64,000 nt of DNA from Adiantum capillus-veneris (GCA_014529385.2 CM043953.1:90180342-90244341); one strand, 5' to 3'. Counted from the first letter of the stretch, positions 22,484 through 33,560 are shown. Made by a program: numbers and translations. The notes: a model not told the origin generated them from the sequence alone.

Positions 22484-23262
22484 TGTTAGGAAATAAGACG
22501 TAGCTAAATAGATAATTGAGTAGATTACTTAATGGAGAGAGACAGATTTATATACATGAGATTATAGAGTAGAGAGAGAGAGAGAGTACACACGATATAC
22601 GTGGTTCACCCAATGTGGGCTACGTCCACGGGAAAGCAGCCACTCAATGGCCTTAGTACTTCAAAAGAAGAAGTAGTTTACAAAGGGATTATACCCTTAA
22701 TGGAGCTCCCGCCTTGCTTCACTCTCACCAGCTCACACTCACCTTGTTGCATCAACTTCACACTATGAAATGTGTGTAGAAATGGCCTCCTTTTATAGGC
22801 CAAAAGGGCTGCCCTCTCTTATGAGAGACAGCCATGTGTAGCCGCCCTTGTGCGAATAAGTCCAAATCGGACCCTCCAATCCGCCCATGTGTGGCCGCCC
22901 TTGAGAAGACAAGTCCGCTTTTGAATTCGGCCACCGGCCACCGGCCATTGACTTCCGACCACCGGCCATCGGCCATTGACTACCGGCCACCGGCCAACCG
23001 ACCGGTTGTTTTCCGACCACTTTATGGCCGCCGGCCGGCCATAATATTCCGACGAAAAAGAATATTCCGGCGAAATAAAAGTCTCGGAGACCTTCGCCCC
23101 CGAGGCCTTTAAAGTTGCCCCTGATTCTTGTCCGTGAAAATTTTGGTTTCCGGTGAGTGATTTTCCTTCACGCACGATGGCTTCTCCTCATAATGGGGGC
23201 CTTACAAATGTGCGCTTTTACCACAGAAAATTACAAGGGTAAATCAGGCTCCTTACTTAACA
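22484..23262 (-). repeat. 3' LTR of Copia D (779 bp)
   Basis: TGTTAGG to CTTAACA on the plus strand. It contains a short (GA)n near 22566 and a minisatellite of CCGGCCA-type units at 22925-23040. The adjoining minus-strand polypurine tract is AAGTGGGAGAT (23263-23273). Confidence 0.95.
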
Positions 23263-23322
23263 ATCTCCCACTTGGAGACTTATCTCCAAACCAAAACTGT
23301 GACTGCTTTCCATTCTGGCTTC

Positions 23323-26300
23323 TTATCCTTGAATGCCGATTGAAGATGAGCAAAAGCTCAACTTCTCCTTGTTGACCACCTTTGTAAACATGTCTGCAGG
23401 ATTTTCACTTGTATGCACCTTTCCTAGCTTTAGTTGTCCCTCTTCCAAAAGAGTGCGTATGAAGTGATATCTCACCTCAATGTGCTTTGTCCTTGAATGA
23501 AAGGCTGAGTTCTTCGCAAGATGGATAGCGCTTTGGCTATCACTGTACAAGACACAATTGTCTTGTTTGAATCCAAGCTCTTCTAAGAATCTGTGAAGCC
23601 ACAGAATTTCTTTGCTTGCCTCCGTCATTGCTACATACTCTGCTTCCGTGGTAGAAAGTGAAACCACTTTCTGCAGCTTTGAAGCCCAACTTACTACTGT
23701 GCCTCCAACCGTGAACACATAGCCAGTAGTGCTCCTTCGAGTATATTTGTCACCTGCCATATCTGCATCAGCATACCCTTCTAGAAAAATATCAGTTCCT
23801 CCAAAATACAAAGCATTTGTTGTTGTCCCTTTTAGATACCTAAGTATCCACTTCACAGCTTGCCAATGCTCTTTACCTGGGTTGTCCATGAACCTACTCA
23901 CAACTCCCACTGCATGTGCAATGTCTGGCCTTGTCCAGACCATAGCATACATTAGAGAACCTACCGCTGCAACATATGGAACTTTAGACATATAGGCTAT
24001 CTCCTCTTGTGTCTTTGGACACATATCCTTCGTTAGTTTAAAATGACCAGCCAAAGGTGTAGAAACTGGTTTTGCATTTTGCATTGCAAACCTTTCTAGT
24101 ACCTTCTTGATGTAATCTTCTTGAGATAGCTTTATTGTCTTCTTCGTCCTGTCCCTTGATATTTTCATACCAAGTATCCTCTTTGCAGCACCTAAATCTT
24201 TCATTGAAAAAGATTTGGACAGCTCCTCTTTTAGGTCTTTGATGTCCTGCATGTTAGCACTTGCAATCAACATGTCATCAACATACAACATTAGGATGAT
24301 GAATTTCCCATCTCCCAAATTCTCCGTGTAGACGCAGTGATCCGAGTTGCATCTTGTGAATCCATGATCCAACATCCATCGATCAAACTTCAAGGACCAT
24401 TGTCTTGATGCTTGCTGTAAACCATACAAGCTCTTCTTTAATCTGCAAACCATTTTCTCCTTACCTTTTACTTCATACCCCTTTGGTTGAAGCATGTAGA
24501 TTTCCTCCTCTAAGTCACCGTGAGGGAATGCCGTATTTACATCCATTTGCTCGAGATTTAGATCATGAGCAGCCACAAGGCTTAAGACAAGCCTAATTGA
24601 GTTCATTTTTACAACAGGAGAAAATATTTCATTGAAGTCAATACCTTTCTTTTGAGAAAAACCTTTTACCACAAGCGTAGACTTGTACCTTTTCTTCCCA
24701 CCTTCTTCTTCCTTTAGCTTGTACACCCATTTTTTTTGAAGTGCCCGCTTACCTTTAGGCAACTCAACCAACTCCCATGTTTGGTTGTGATGTAGTGAGT
24801 CCATCTCCACTTGCATGCTCTTCGTCCATTCTTCTTTGGATTCATGTTGCATAGCTTCTTCATATGATTCCGGCTCTCCAGAATCTGAGATCAAGAGATG
24901 GTTGAAGGAAGGAACAAACCTTTCTGGAGGTCTACTTGCTCTTGTAGATCTTCGGGGAATAGGTTGAGGCTCCTCATTTGGTTGACGTTGTTGCACATTG
25001 TCACCGTTTGCAATCCTTGAGTCTTCACCGTCCTCAAGCTCCATGTACTCATCACATGTTTCTTTTGTTTGTTTTCTTTCCAAGTAATCTTTGTACATAT
25101 TTTGTTCGTTAAAAATTACATCCCTACTCCTTAAGATTTTACCATCTTCAGGATTCCATAGGCGATACCCAAAGTCTCCTTCTCCATAGCCAATGAAGAA
25201 ACACTTTTTGGACTTTGCATCTAACTTTGATCTTAGGCTTCTATCTATGTGCATGAAAGCCTCACACCCAAACACTTTGAGAAATGCATAATTCACCGGT
25301 TTACCTGTCCATGCCTCTTCTGGAACTCCCCCATCCAATGCCGTTGAGGGTGACCGATTGATTAAGTACACAGACGTACTTACAGCTTCCGCCCAAAGCT
25401 CAAGCGATAGGCCTGCATGTAGCCGCATGCTTCGTGCTCGTTCCATGATTGTCCTGTTCATCCTTTTCGAAATCCCATTTTGTTGAGGTGTCCTTGGGGT
25501 TGTCCTTTGCCTCCGAATGCCATTGCTAGCACAAAAGCTTTCAAAAGCTTGGCTGCAATATTCGCCTCCATTGTCGGATCTGAGGCATTTAACCTTGGTA
25601 CCTGTTTCATTCTCCACAAAGGCTTTCCACCTTTGAAATATGGAAAATACATCGGATTTATTCTTCATGACATAAACCCATGTTTTTCTAGTCGCATCAT
25701 CTATGAATGTTACATAGTACAATGAGCCACCAAGTGATGGTGTACTTGCAGGACCCCAAACATCAGAATGAACCAACTCAAGTTTTTTATTTTTTCTTTC
25801 ATTTCCTGATTTTTGAAATTTTACCCTCTTTTGTTTCCCATAAACACAATCTTCACAGAACTCTAATTCCACTTCTTTCAAACCTGGTAGAAGCTTCTTT
25901 GTTTGAAGGATTTGCATTCCTTTGGCACTCATATGCCCAAGTCGGTAGTGCCACACCGCACTATCAACTTCTGTAGTTGCTGCACAAGCTGAAGGTTGCG
26001 TGCTAACAGTACACAAGTAAAGTGTACCGACTTTTTCACCCTTGGCAACCACCAAAGATCCCTTTGAGATCTTCCACCGTTTGTTTCCGAATGCAATGTT
26101 GTGACCTTCATCGTCCAATTGTCCTGTAGAGATCAAATTTTTGCGAAGAGAAGGAACATGCCTAACATCTTTAAGCTTCCATTCATTTCCGTTAGCAGTT
26201 TCGACAGAAACTGTACCTTTGCCGACAATCTCACAAGATTCATCATCTCCCAAGTATACATACCCAAAATTACCTTTGGTGTAGTCTTGGAAATGTTGCT

Positions 26301-26727
26301 TGTGTGGTGTCGCATGGAATGAAGCCCCGGAATCTACTATCCAAGAATTAGACACATTGTCTAATGAGAGAATTAGAGCATCTTGCTCTACTTTACCTGC
26401 CACATTGGCCTCCGATGTTGGCTTGTTGTCTTGAGACTCTGTCTCCTTCTTCTTCTTCGACCAGCAATCCTTCTTGACGTGGCCCTTCTTGCCGCAGTTC
26501 CAACATTCAAGAACTGACTTTGTGCGTGATTTGCTCCGCCTTGAGCGATCACGACCCTTTTGGTTTTTGAACCTCTCCTTAGGACTTCCTCTTGTTTCCA
26601 CTGATAGTGCAGCACTTGATGATTCTCTTGTGCTTCTCCTTCGCATTTCCTCGCTTAGGAGAACACCCACAACATCAACAAACTTAAGAGTATTTGTGCC
26701 AGAGATAGAATTACTTACAGCCATCAC
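23323..26727 (-). CDS. pol: Copia D pol polyprotein (knuckle, protease, integrase, RT, RNase H)
   Basis: A 1134-codon open frame, in phase with gag across one stop codon. Residues about 75-88 form a knuckle CWNCGKKGHVKKDC. The protease active site WIVDSGASFH is at about 129. Integrase has HYRLGHMSAKGMQIL with FCEDC (HHCC), HSDVWGP and RSDNGGEY for the two Asp, but at residue 421 the catalytic Glu position reads NGISKRMNRT instead of the usual GxxER, a Lys (codon 25465-25467). RT shows DVNTAFPHGDLEEEIYM, SLYGLQQASRQW and LYVDDMLIAS; RNase H shows YADADMAGD, STTEAEYVAM and YSDSQSAIHLAKN. The length is normal for Copia, so only the stop and the Glu-to-Lys change mark it as defective. Confidence 0.95.
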   Translation of the reverse strand: MMAVSNSISGTNTLKFVDVVGVLLSEEMRRRSTRESSSAALSVETRGSPKERFKNQKGRDRSRRSKSRTKSVLECWNCGKKGHVKKDCWSKKKKETESQDNKPTSEANVAGKVEQDALILSLDNVSNSWIVDSGASFHATPHKQHFQDYTKGNFGYVYLGDDESCEIVGKGTVSVETANGNEWKLKDVRHVPSLRKNLISTGQLDDEGHNIAFGNKRWKISKGSLVVAKGEKVGTLYLCTVSTQPSACAATTEVDSAVWHYRLGHMSAKGMQILQTKKLLPGLKEVELEFCEDCVYGKQKRVKFQKSGNERKNKKLELVHSDVWGPASTPSLGGSLYYVTFIDDATRKTWVYVMKNKSDVFSIFQRWKAFVENETGTKVKCLRSDNGGEYCSQAFESFCASNGIRRQRTTPRTPQQNGISKRMNRTIMERARSMRLHAGLSLELWAEAVSTSVYLINRSPSTALDGGVPEEAWTGKPVNYAFLKVFGCEAFMHIDRSLRSKLDAKSKKCFFIGYGEGDFGYRLWNPEDGKILRSRDVIFNEQNMYKDYLERKQTKETCDEYMELEDGEDSRIANGDNVQQRQPNEEPQPIPRRSTRASRPPERFVPSFNHLLISDSGEPESYEEAMQHESKEEWTKSMQVEMDSLHHNQTWELVELPKGKRALQKKWVYKLKEEEGGKKRYKSTLVVKGFSQKKGIDFNEIFSPVVKMNSIRLVLSLVAAHDLNLEQMDVNTAFPHGDLEEEIYMLQPKGYEVKGKEKMVCRLKKSLYGLQQASRQWSLKFDRWMLDHGFTRCNSDHCVYTENLGDGKFIILMLYVDDMLIASANMQDIKDLKEELSKSFSMKDLGAAKRILGMKISRDRTKKTIKLSQEDYIKKVLERFAMQNAKPVSTPLAGHFKLTKDMCPKTQEEIAYMSKVPYVAAVGSLMYAMVWTRPDIAHAVGVVSRFMDNPGKEHWQAVKWILRYLKGTTTNALYFGGTDIFLEGYADADMAGDKYTRRSTTGYVFTVGGTVVSWASKLQKVVSLSTTEAEYVAMTEASKEILWLHRFLEELGFKQDNCVLYSDSQSAIHLAKNSAFHSRTKHIEVRYHFIRTLLEEGQLKLGKVHTSENPADMFTKVVNKEKLSFCSSSIGIQG

Positions 26728-26736
26728 AAGGCTGTC

Positions 26737-27213
26737 TCAACTATCCGGTAGAGATGATAGTATAAGGAGAGCTCGCACTTCGTCATCGAAATTGATTTTC
26801 ACTGATCGAAGTTGACTTATGTTTGTGTTAAAGTCATTTAGGTGTTCTGCAACTGAACCATTCTCTGCCATCTTTAGATTGAACAAGCGCTTCATAAGAA
26901 ATACCTTATTGGATGCCGATGGTTTCTCGTAGAAGTCGTCAAGTGACTTCATCAAGTCCTCCGTGGTCTTCATCTCCAAAACATTGAAGGCCACCGTTGA
27001 CGCCAAGCTTAACCGGATTGTTCCCAGTGCCTTTCGATCAAGGACAATCCATGCTTCATCTGCCATTGTTGCGGGCTTCTTCGCAAGACCGCCTAGTGGC
27101 AAATAGAGGTCCTTCTGGTAGAGATAGTCTTCAATCTGCATCTTCCAATGTTGGTAGTTTTTGCCGTTGAACTTCTCAATCTTGAGCTTCCCTTCCTCCG
27201 CCATAACTCCCAC
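26737..27213 (-). CDS. gag: Copia D gag, separated from pol by one stop codon
   Basis: 158 codons. KIEKFNGKNYQHWKMQIEDYL at the start is the Copia gag/DUF4219 signature, followed by a UBN2-type helical domain (LMKSLDDFYEKPSASNK, LMKRLFNLKMAENGSVAEH). The frame ends at TGA (26737-26739), where relatives have Trp (PDSW); TGG-to-TGA is the simplest explanation. The next codons continue in the same phase into pol. The start could be the MGV or the MAE methionine four codons in; the latter resembles family starts better. Confidence 0.9.
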   Translation of the reverse strand: MGVMAEEGKLKIEKFNGKNYQHWKMQIEDYLYQKDLYLPLGGLAKKPATMADEAWIVLDRKALGTIRLSLASTVAFNVLEMKTTEDLMKSLDDFYEKPSASNKVFLMKRLFNLKMAENGSVAEHLNDFNTNISQLRSVKINFDDEVRALLILSSLPDS

Positions 27214-27260
27214 TCAATTCAAGGAATCCTTTCCTTGAGATAATTTAGCTACGAGCAAAC

Positions 27261-27275
27261 CTTGCTCTGATACCA
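27261..27275 (-). other. Primer-binding site of Copia D
   Basis: Minus strand TGGTATCAGAGCAAG, complementary to initiator tRNA-Met, two bases from the LTR. Confidence 0.9.
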
Positions 27276-27277
27276 GT

Positions 27278-28055
27278 TGTTAGGAAATAAGACGTAGCTA
27301 AATAGATAATTGAGTAGATTACTTAATGGAGAGAGATAGATCTATATACACGAGATTATAGAGTAGAGAGAGAGAGAGAGTACACACGATATACGTGGTT
27401 CACCCAATGTGGGCTACGTCCACGGGAAAGCAGCCACTCAATGGCCTTAGTACTTCAAAACAAGAAGTAGTTTACAAAGGGATTATACCCTTAATGGAGC
27501 TCCCGCCTTGTTTCACTCTCACCACCTCACACTCACCTTGTTGCATCAACTTCACACTATGAAATGTGTGTAGAAATGGCCTCCTTTTATAGGCCAAAAG
27601 GGCTGCCCTCTCTTATGAGAGACAGCCATGTGTAGCCGCCCTTGTGCGAATAAGTCCAAATCGGACCCTCCAATCCGCCCATGTGTGGCCACCCTTGAGA
27701 AGACAAGTCCGCTTTTGAATTCGGCCACCGGCCATTGAATTCGGCCACCGTCCACCGGCCATTGACTTCCGACCACCGGCCACCGGCCAACCGACCGGTT
27801 GTTTTCCGACCACTTTCCGACCGCCGTCCGGCCATAATATTCCGACGAAAAAGAATATTCCGGCGAAATAAAAGTCTCGGGGGCCTCCGCCCCCGAGGCC
27901 TTTAAAGTTGCCCCTGATTCTTGTCCGTGAAAATTTTGGTTTCCGGTGAGTGATTTTCCTTCACGCACGATGGCTTCTCCTCGTAATGGGGGCCTTACAA
28001 ATGTGTGCTTTTACCACAGAAAATTACAAGGGTAAATCAGGCTCCATACTTAACA
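27278..28055 (-). repeat. 5' LTR of Copia D (778 bp)
   Basis: Near-identical to 22484-23262. The main differences are a few transitions and rearranged CCGGCCA minisatellite units at 27720-27830. Confidence 0.95.
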
Positions 28056-28264
28056 GTAGTGATGTGTGTGAACACACTAGGACCGCAGGGGCATTTTTTC
28101 CCTCTTTAGGAGGTTTTTTCCCCCAAGCATTCTATATACGCCCATCACTCTAGGGCTATCTATCTTTTCATTGCACACTAAGTAACACACTCTCTATTGT
28201 GTGCCTTGAGCTTCCTTCGTCTTCTCCAAGCTGTGTGCATTTCTCTGCAACCCTAATTCCAACA
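28056..28264 (+). repeat. Target duplication and remainder of the Copia C 3' LTR
   Basis: 28056-28060 is GTAGT. 28061-28264 continues the LTR to its CCAACA end, giving 227 bp with the first 23 bp at 22461, equal to the LTR at 1272-1498. Confidence 0.9.
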
Positions 28265-28716
28265 AATAGTACCCCCTCTGAGTGTTCAAGACTCAAGCTT
28301 CCATGAGCTGCCTCTCCTTGTTGCTCCACCACTCTCTTGCATTGATAACATCCGATCTCTCATGGCAGCTTCTTTTTAGCTTACATTTGACACACTTATT
28401 TTGACTACTCGGTGTCCGCGTTTGCCTTACACGATGACCAAATTCAAGCTTTGAAATGCATTGATCTTCGATCACACCGGTGCCGATGAGCTCAAGTTTT
28501 TAAGGCTCCACCTAGATGCACCTCAAAGCAGCTTTAATACTTGCATCGGCATGAGCATACATCAAAGATTGGCATTGCTCAGCACTGTACAAGCAACCAT
28601 AACACCCTCAAAAGTGGAAAAATCATGCACACCATATATACATGGGCTCGTAAACTTGGATTCGAACCAAAAATATCCTATCAACGTACTCTCTATCATA
28701 GAAGATAGATCATTGT

Positions 28717-29900
28717 GAGTTGCTATGGAAAATGCATTCACTCTCGGCCGTCGTGAGAGTACATCGGCTACTTGATTATGCTTGCCAGCAATGTGAGCAA
28801 TATAAAAATGAAATTGCGAAAGGAAATTCAGAGAGCTTGGTCTGCGTCATGAAGTACTTAAGGCTTTGCTGATCCGTCCACAGAATGAAAGGTATCCCCA
28901 GTAAATAGTGCTTCCACGAGTCTAAGGCATGTAAAACTGCGAGGAGTTCCTTTTCATATATGCCTAGAGCTTGCTCAAAAAGGTCGAGCATTTGACTTTC
29001 ATAGGCTATGGCATGCCCTTCTTGGAGTAAAACAGCTCCAAGGCAATCACCACAAGCGTCACATTGGACCTCAAATGGCTTTGAGAGATTTGGTAGTGCA
29101 AGCACAGGTTGAGAGATAAGCTTTTTGAAAGCATTGTATTCCTTGGCAGACCATGTATACCTAACGTTTTTCTTTGTTAGGTCATGTAATGGTTCCGCGA
29201 TTTGTGAGAACTTTTCTATGAAGCGTTTATAGCATCCACACATTCCTATCAAGCTTGTTGGTTCATGAAGATTCCTTGGATTAGGCGGTCCTTTTATTAC
29301 CTCTAGCTTTAATGGATCCATTTGGATGCCATCTTGAGAGTTAATATGACCTAAATATTGAATCTCTTGTAAGAAAAACTCACTTTTCTTTTGATTAATA
29401 TAAAGTTTATTCTCTCGTAAGACTTGAAATATTACCTGGAGGTGTTGCTTGTGTTTGTCTAATGAATTAGAGTAGATAATAATATCATCGAAGGACACTC
29501 TAGTAAAGGTTCGGTGAGGCCTGAATAGCTTCTCCATCAAACGGTTAAATGTGGTTGGTCATTGGTCAAGCCAAAAGGCATGACAATGTATTTGTAAAGA
29601 CCAAACATAGTGCAAAATGCGGTCTTTACAATGTCTTGATCAACTATCCTTATTTGATGGTAGCCACTTTTTAGGTCAATCCTATTGAAGTAGGTTGACC
29701 CTTGCAGCTTATCAAATAGGTCTTCTATCCGTGGAACGGAAAACCTATTTTTGATAGTGATTCTATTTAGTGCTCTATAGTTGACACACATACGATATGT
29801 GCCGTCTTTCTTTTGCATAATAACACGGGTGAACAAAATGGAGATGAGCTAGGCCTAACCATGCCCTTCTCAACTAACTTACCGGCTCCTGTCAAGCTTC
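28717..29900 (-). pseudogene. Chromovirus-like Gypsy RT/RNase H fragment
   Basis: Minus-strand frames show an RT with [45 protein letters not shown], then after a shift near 29537 the catalytic VSFDDIIIYSNS and IQYLGHINSQDGIQMDP. RNase H follows with FEVQCDACGDCLGAVLLQEG, YEKELLAVLHALDSWKHYL and WTDQQSLKYFM, and a tail VADVLSRRP near 28760. Single RNase H and motif style fit chromoviruses. Gag, protease and integrase are not recognisable, so this is a decayed fragment. The 3' LTR of Copia C ends 450 bp to its left. Confidence 0.85.
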
Positions 29901-30062
29901 TAATAGCTCAATAGTGGTTAAGCCGTAGGCAAGCCCCGTAGGACTCCACTATTAATACCATAGCTCTCGATGGTGATGCCTCGTTATCTGCACAAAGCAG
30001 GCACACTGCAAGGCTGAAAATCCCCTATTCTACTTACTCAATTGCAATAAATAATACCAACC
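29885..30062 (-). repeat. Inverted, diverged copy of 36612-36790
   Basis: The reverse complement shares the order of blocks with the right-hand copy: TGCAATxGxGTAAG, CTATGGTxTTAATAxTGGAG, CTTGCCTAC, CTTAACCA, TATTGAGCTATTAG, CTTGAxAGGA. This copy adjoins the RT fragment. Confidence 0.55.
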
Positions 30063-31327
30063 ACTTATAGCTAGCTTGATGACCTCCCTTGTTGAGCAAG
30101 AAAAGAGAAACCTTGTGCTCTAATACCAATGTAACATTTAATGGCCTAGTAACTCGTGTGTAGCAGAAAATAGCAGAAACATAGTGAGCATTTCATTAAA
30201 ATAGATTCCTAATGAGCATAGCAAGAGTGCTTGGATGGAGAGAGCAACAAAAAACATAACACCTAGCTAGATAGTCATGAACAATACTTCAAAAGAGAGA
30301 GAAATTAAGCTATTGACAACATTTGAGGACCGGATTTACATGGATCCAGTCCCCCCTCCAAAAGGCTTTGTGTTATAGATTTCCCCCATCAAGGGAGACA
30401 TTTTACAATACAATACTTTGTGTTCCTTCAATAACTTGCTGGTGCAATGAAGATGGAAGCTTCAAGCCCCATGCACAAACTTATAAAACACAACATCAAT
30501 TCCCTCACGGTCTCAGACCCAAGACCTCACACACCTTCGAAGATGGTAAGAGCTAGCGGGGTATGAGAGTAGATTGAGAGGAAGAAGGAGTAGTCTTACG
30601 AGAAAGAAGTATATCTCCTCACATGATCACTCATAAATGCTTAGCATAGCTTAGTAATTAGCATGGTAGAGGAGATGAGCATGCATTGAAGCTTGGCTCT
30701 TGGTTGGATTTTCATCACAAGGCCAGGAGTTGTTGGTGTAGCCCTCCCTTCTCACAAGCTTGGAGTAGATGATGAGCTTTCCATTACAGCTTGAGAAGGA
30801 GATAGACTTTCTTGACTTCACACATGAGCTAGTGTGAGTGTGTGTGGACTAAGTGCCTTCACAAATCAGCCCCCCCTCTCATCTTGGTCGACCCCTCTTG
30901 CTAATTCCTCTCGTTGGCTTCCCATTGGACCTTTCCAAGCTTAGCCAATAGGAATTAAGTGGTCAAATGAAGAGCCTTCTGACAAGTGTCCCTCTTTCCC
31001 CTTTAGAGAGAGATTAGGTAAATAACTTAATTCATTTAAATCCCCATTGAACCTTTTCCCCTTCTGGCCAATAGGAATTAAGCAAGCCATTGGGTTGCTT
31101 AATTCCTATTGGACCCCTTGGCAGGCTGTCCAATAATCATGGAGACTTAATTTTCATTGGTTCTTTTTATAAAGTGTTTTTAAATTAATTAGACTAAATT
31201 TACTCTAACCTAATTTTCATTGGTCCACCTTTATGGTCATCCAATAGGATTTAAATACACTTTGGGGGCAACTCAGCTAGAAACCTGACATGTGTCCACT
31301 ATTCCCTTTGTCTAAAGGGGAGCCTTT

Positions 31328-31361
<34 letters not shown>

Positions 31362-32245
31362 TATCTCACCTCTTTCTCTCTCTTCCCCTACATTTAGGGC
31401 TCGCCCCCTCCCATGTAGAGATCTAGGAAGACTTTGTGTACAATTACAAAGCATCCAATTTCCTTAAGCTTGACCATTTGGACTTACCCTTTGAAATTTG
31501 GAACCTTAGCATTTTGGAAAGTCTTAATGGGCTGAACCTTAGGTCTTTGAAGCCCATTGCTTGCACATTGCTTTTCTGCAGATGGTCCCCCTTTGGATCC
31601 CTATTTTTCCTTCTTTGGATCCCTACTATGACCAGTCTGCTAGCCTTACCAATAATCTAGCTTTTTCTCCCCTGGTACTTCCCCATATTAAATGATCAAT
31701 TTAACATGAGAAAATCATTTAGGAGAATTAGATATTAGTTATTATGACATTTATGATCACGTGAGTGTATAAAAAGCGCTTTTCGTTTCACGTCAGCTAT
31801 TTTGGTCATAAATCACAAACCTTTATGAATCATCCCGAACCCTTTGTACCAGAGATGAAACGCATCATTTAGAACATTTTCTCTCTTAGGTTTCATGTGA
31901 AAAACACTCACGAGCTAAGAGATATGGTCAAAAAACAACTTGTTGCCCAGTGCACAACCAAATTTTTTGACTCCGGGCTCCTTGGAGAACCACTATATAG
32001 ATTCACGGATGGACAAACCCACTTAACCAATTAATAATCTTGATGAAACTTGATGATAAATGTATTTAGGTCTCCGTTATCACCTCAGAAATGCGAGTTA
32101 TTAATCGTTCTATACCGGTTTTACCTACACGTGTAGGGGAGCTTCCTAGGAGAGGTACCATATGACGTCGTTAGTTAATCGAGCTATTTATGTATGATTC
32201 ATGGTTTGTTTTGGTGAGTTGATTTCAGTTATTAGATGCCCATAA
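30063..32245. other. Gene-poor region with an LTR-like start
   Basis: Minus-strand TTGGTATTAGAGCAC (30116-30130) is a primer-site variant next to TGTAACATTTAATGG, a possible LTR end. No matching second end was found. A (TG)15 tract lies at 31330-31359. No credible coding frame was seen on either strand. Confidence 0.4.
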
Positions 32246-32559
32246 ACTTATGTCAAGGTATATGGTTAGACATCCCGAACCGTATAGGCATATATGATTA
32301 AAGTGGCTTTCTTATGGGGTTATCGTTTGTTGTGTGAGTACCATATGGGTGAAATGATGTGATAGAGTGCTAGTCTATATTATGGATCTGAACTTGAGCT
32401 GAACTTATGTGAAGGTATATGGTTAGACATCCCGAACCGTATAGGCAGATATGATTAAAGTGGCTTTCTTTTGGGGTTACCGTTTGTTGTGTGAGTACCA
32501 TATGGGTGAAGTGATGTGATAGATTGCTAGTCTATATTATGGAGTTGAACTTGATGCAT
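32246..32559. repeat. Two-unit tandem duplication, 157-bp period
   Basis: Units starting at 32246 and 32403 match closely for about 140 bases (TATGGTTAGACATCCCGAAC, GTACCATATGGGTGAA and GCTAGTCTATATTATGG in each), with a handful of substitutions and more divergence at their ends. Confidence 0.85.
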
Positions 32560-32747
32560 TGATTTGAGGTCAAATACTTTCATTTGCATGTTATGCATGT
32601 TCCCAAAAATGTCAAAAATTTGTTTTTTGCATATGTGTGAAGTTATGGTTTATGGTTGACCTAAAGGTCGGAGCTGTTTTATATTGAAAATTGTATAAAA
32701 GTGTAAATTTTATATTTTGTGCATAGACCCCCGGGGAGGGGTATCTC

Positions 32748-33325
32748 TCAACAAATAACGATGTTCTTGGAATGTCGCTCCGGTTCATTCAACTCCTCCA
32801 CATCCACATTCTCAACACTCTTTGTTTGAACCATAGTTTGCATGAGTGAGGAATTAGAAACCACATTGTTACCACATACATCAACCCAAAACTTGTTTGT
32901 GGATACATTTTTCATGTCACATACATCCCGGCTCATGGTGTCAAATTTCTACTCTTTCATTACATGGTCATGCTCTACTTTGCTTATGTGCTCCTTCAAA
33001 GCATTCAAGTCCACAAGAGAGCGATTACATTGCTTGACTTCCTCTTCAAGTTGCATCAAACGTGTTGTTTGCATCTCAAGTTTCCTCTTGAGATTCTCAT
33101 TCTCAACCACAAGTATCCTTAGTGTGTCATTCTCCATTGCAAGTGCCCATAAGTCTTCGCCTTGTTTGTTTACGATCTTTGCAACGATACCAAGTATGCC
33201 ATGATCATGGTTTTCGATGTCGTTGGTTGGGTGGTTGTGTTGCTATCAGGAGATTTTGGATCATTTTCCACAATGGTTGTGGACCTTGTTGAAGAGGAAG
33301 AACCCTTGCGAGTGCCGGAAGACAT
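32748..33325 (-). pseudogene. Frameshifted coiled-coil ORF, unknown family
   Basis: Starts at an ATG (MSSGTRKGSSSSTRS), then shifts frame near 33180-33200 into GILGIVAKIVNKQGEDLWAL and a heptad-like segment (ENDTLRILVVENENLKRKLE, TTRLMQLEEEVKQCNRSLVD). After one TAG at 32952 it continues to NEPERHSKNIVIC. About 190 residues in all. It looks like a small coiled-coil protein, possibly a retroelement gag-like or LINE ORF1-like product. I do not recognise a family. Two lesions make it non-functional. Confidence 0.45.
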
Positions 33326-33560
33326 TGTATGTAAAATAAGAGATGAGAATCAACTTTCTTGAATTTATTCACTTCAAAAATGCTGCTACAAAAATGCCTT
33401 CCATAACTCTAATTTTTTTGGTCTTTACATCAATGCCTAGAGGCTTTCGTGCTCTTCGATTAAGGTTATAGATCACCCAAATCGGAGTTTGGATGAAGAA
33501 GTTATGATCAAAAGAGTGAACTGCTATCTCCTAGGTCAAAAAACGACTGCGTTTTTTGGT

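Larger units (their letters stand above)
22484..28055 (-). mobile_element. Copia D: complete, nearly intact LTR retrotransposon (5572 bp) nested in a Copia LTR
   Basis: It has 779-bp and 778-bp LTRs, primer site and polypurine tract in place, a perfect 5-bp target duplication, and a gag-pol frame broken by a single stop. Gag and knuckle style resemble Tork/Tnt1-like Copia elements. The lack of later insertions and the near-identical LTRs make it the youngest clear insertion here. It lies opposite in orientation to its host Copia C. Confidence 0.95.

Noticed and set aside
22758-23175. Overlapping minus-strand Trp/Gly/Arg-rich frames (also 27552-27968)
   Set aside because: Produced by the CCGGCCA minisatellite within the Copia D LTR; the same frames differ between the two LTRs.
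26737-26739. Programmed stop readthrough between gag and pol of Copia D
   Set aside because: Plant Copia elements usually encode one continuous polyprotein, and the surrounding residues (PDS stop DSLV) fit a simple Trp-to-stop mutation.
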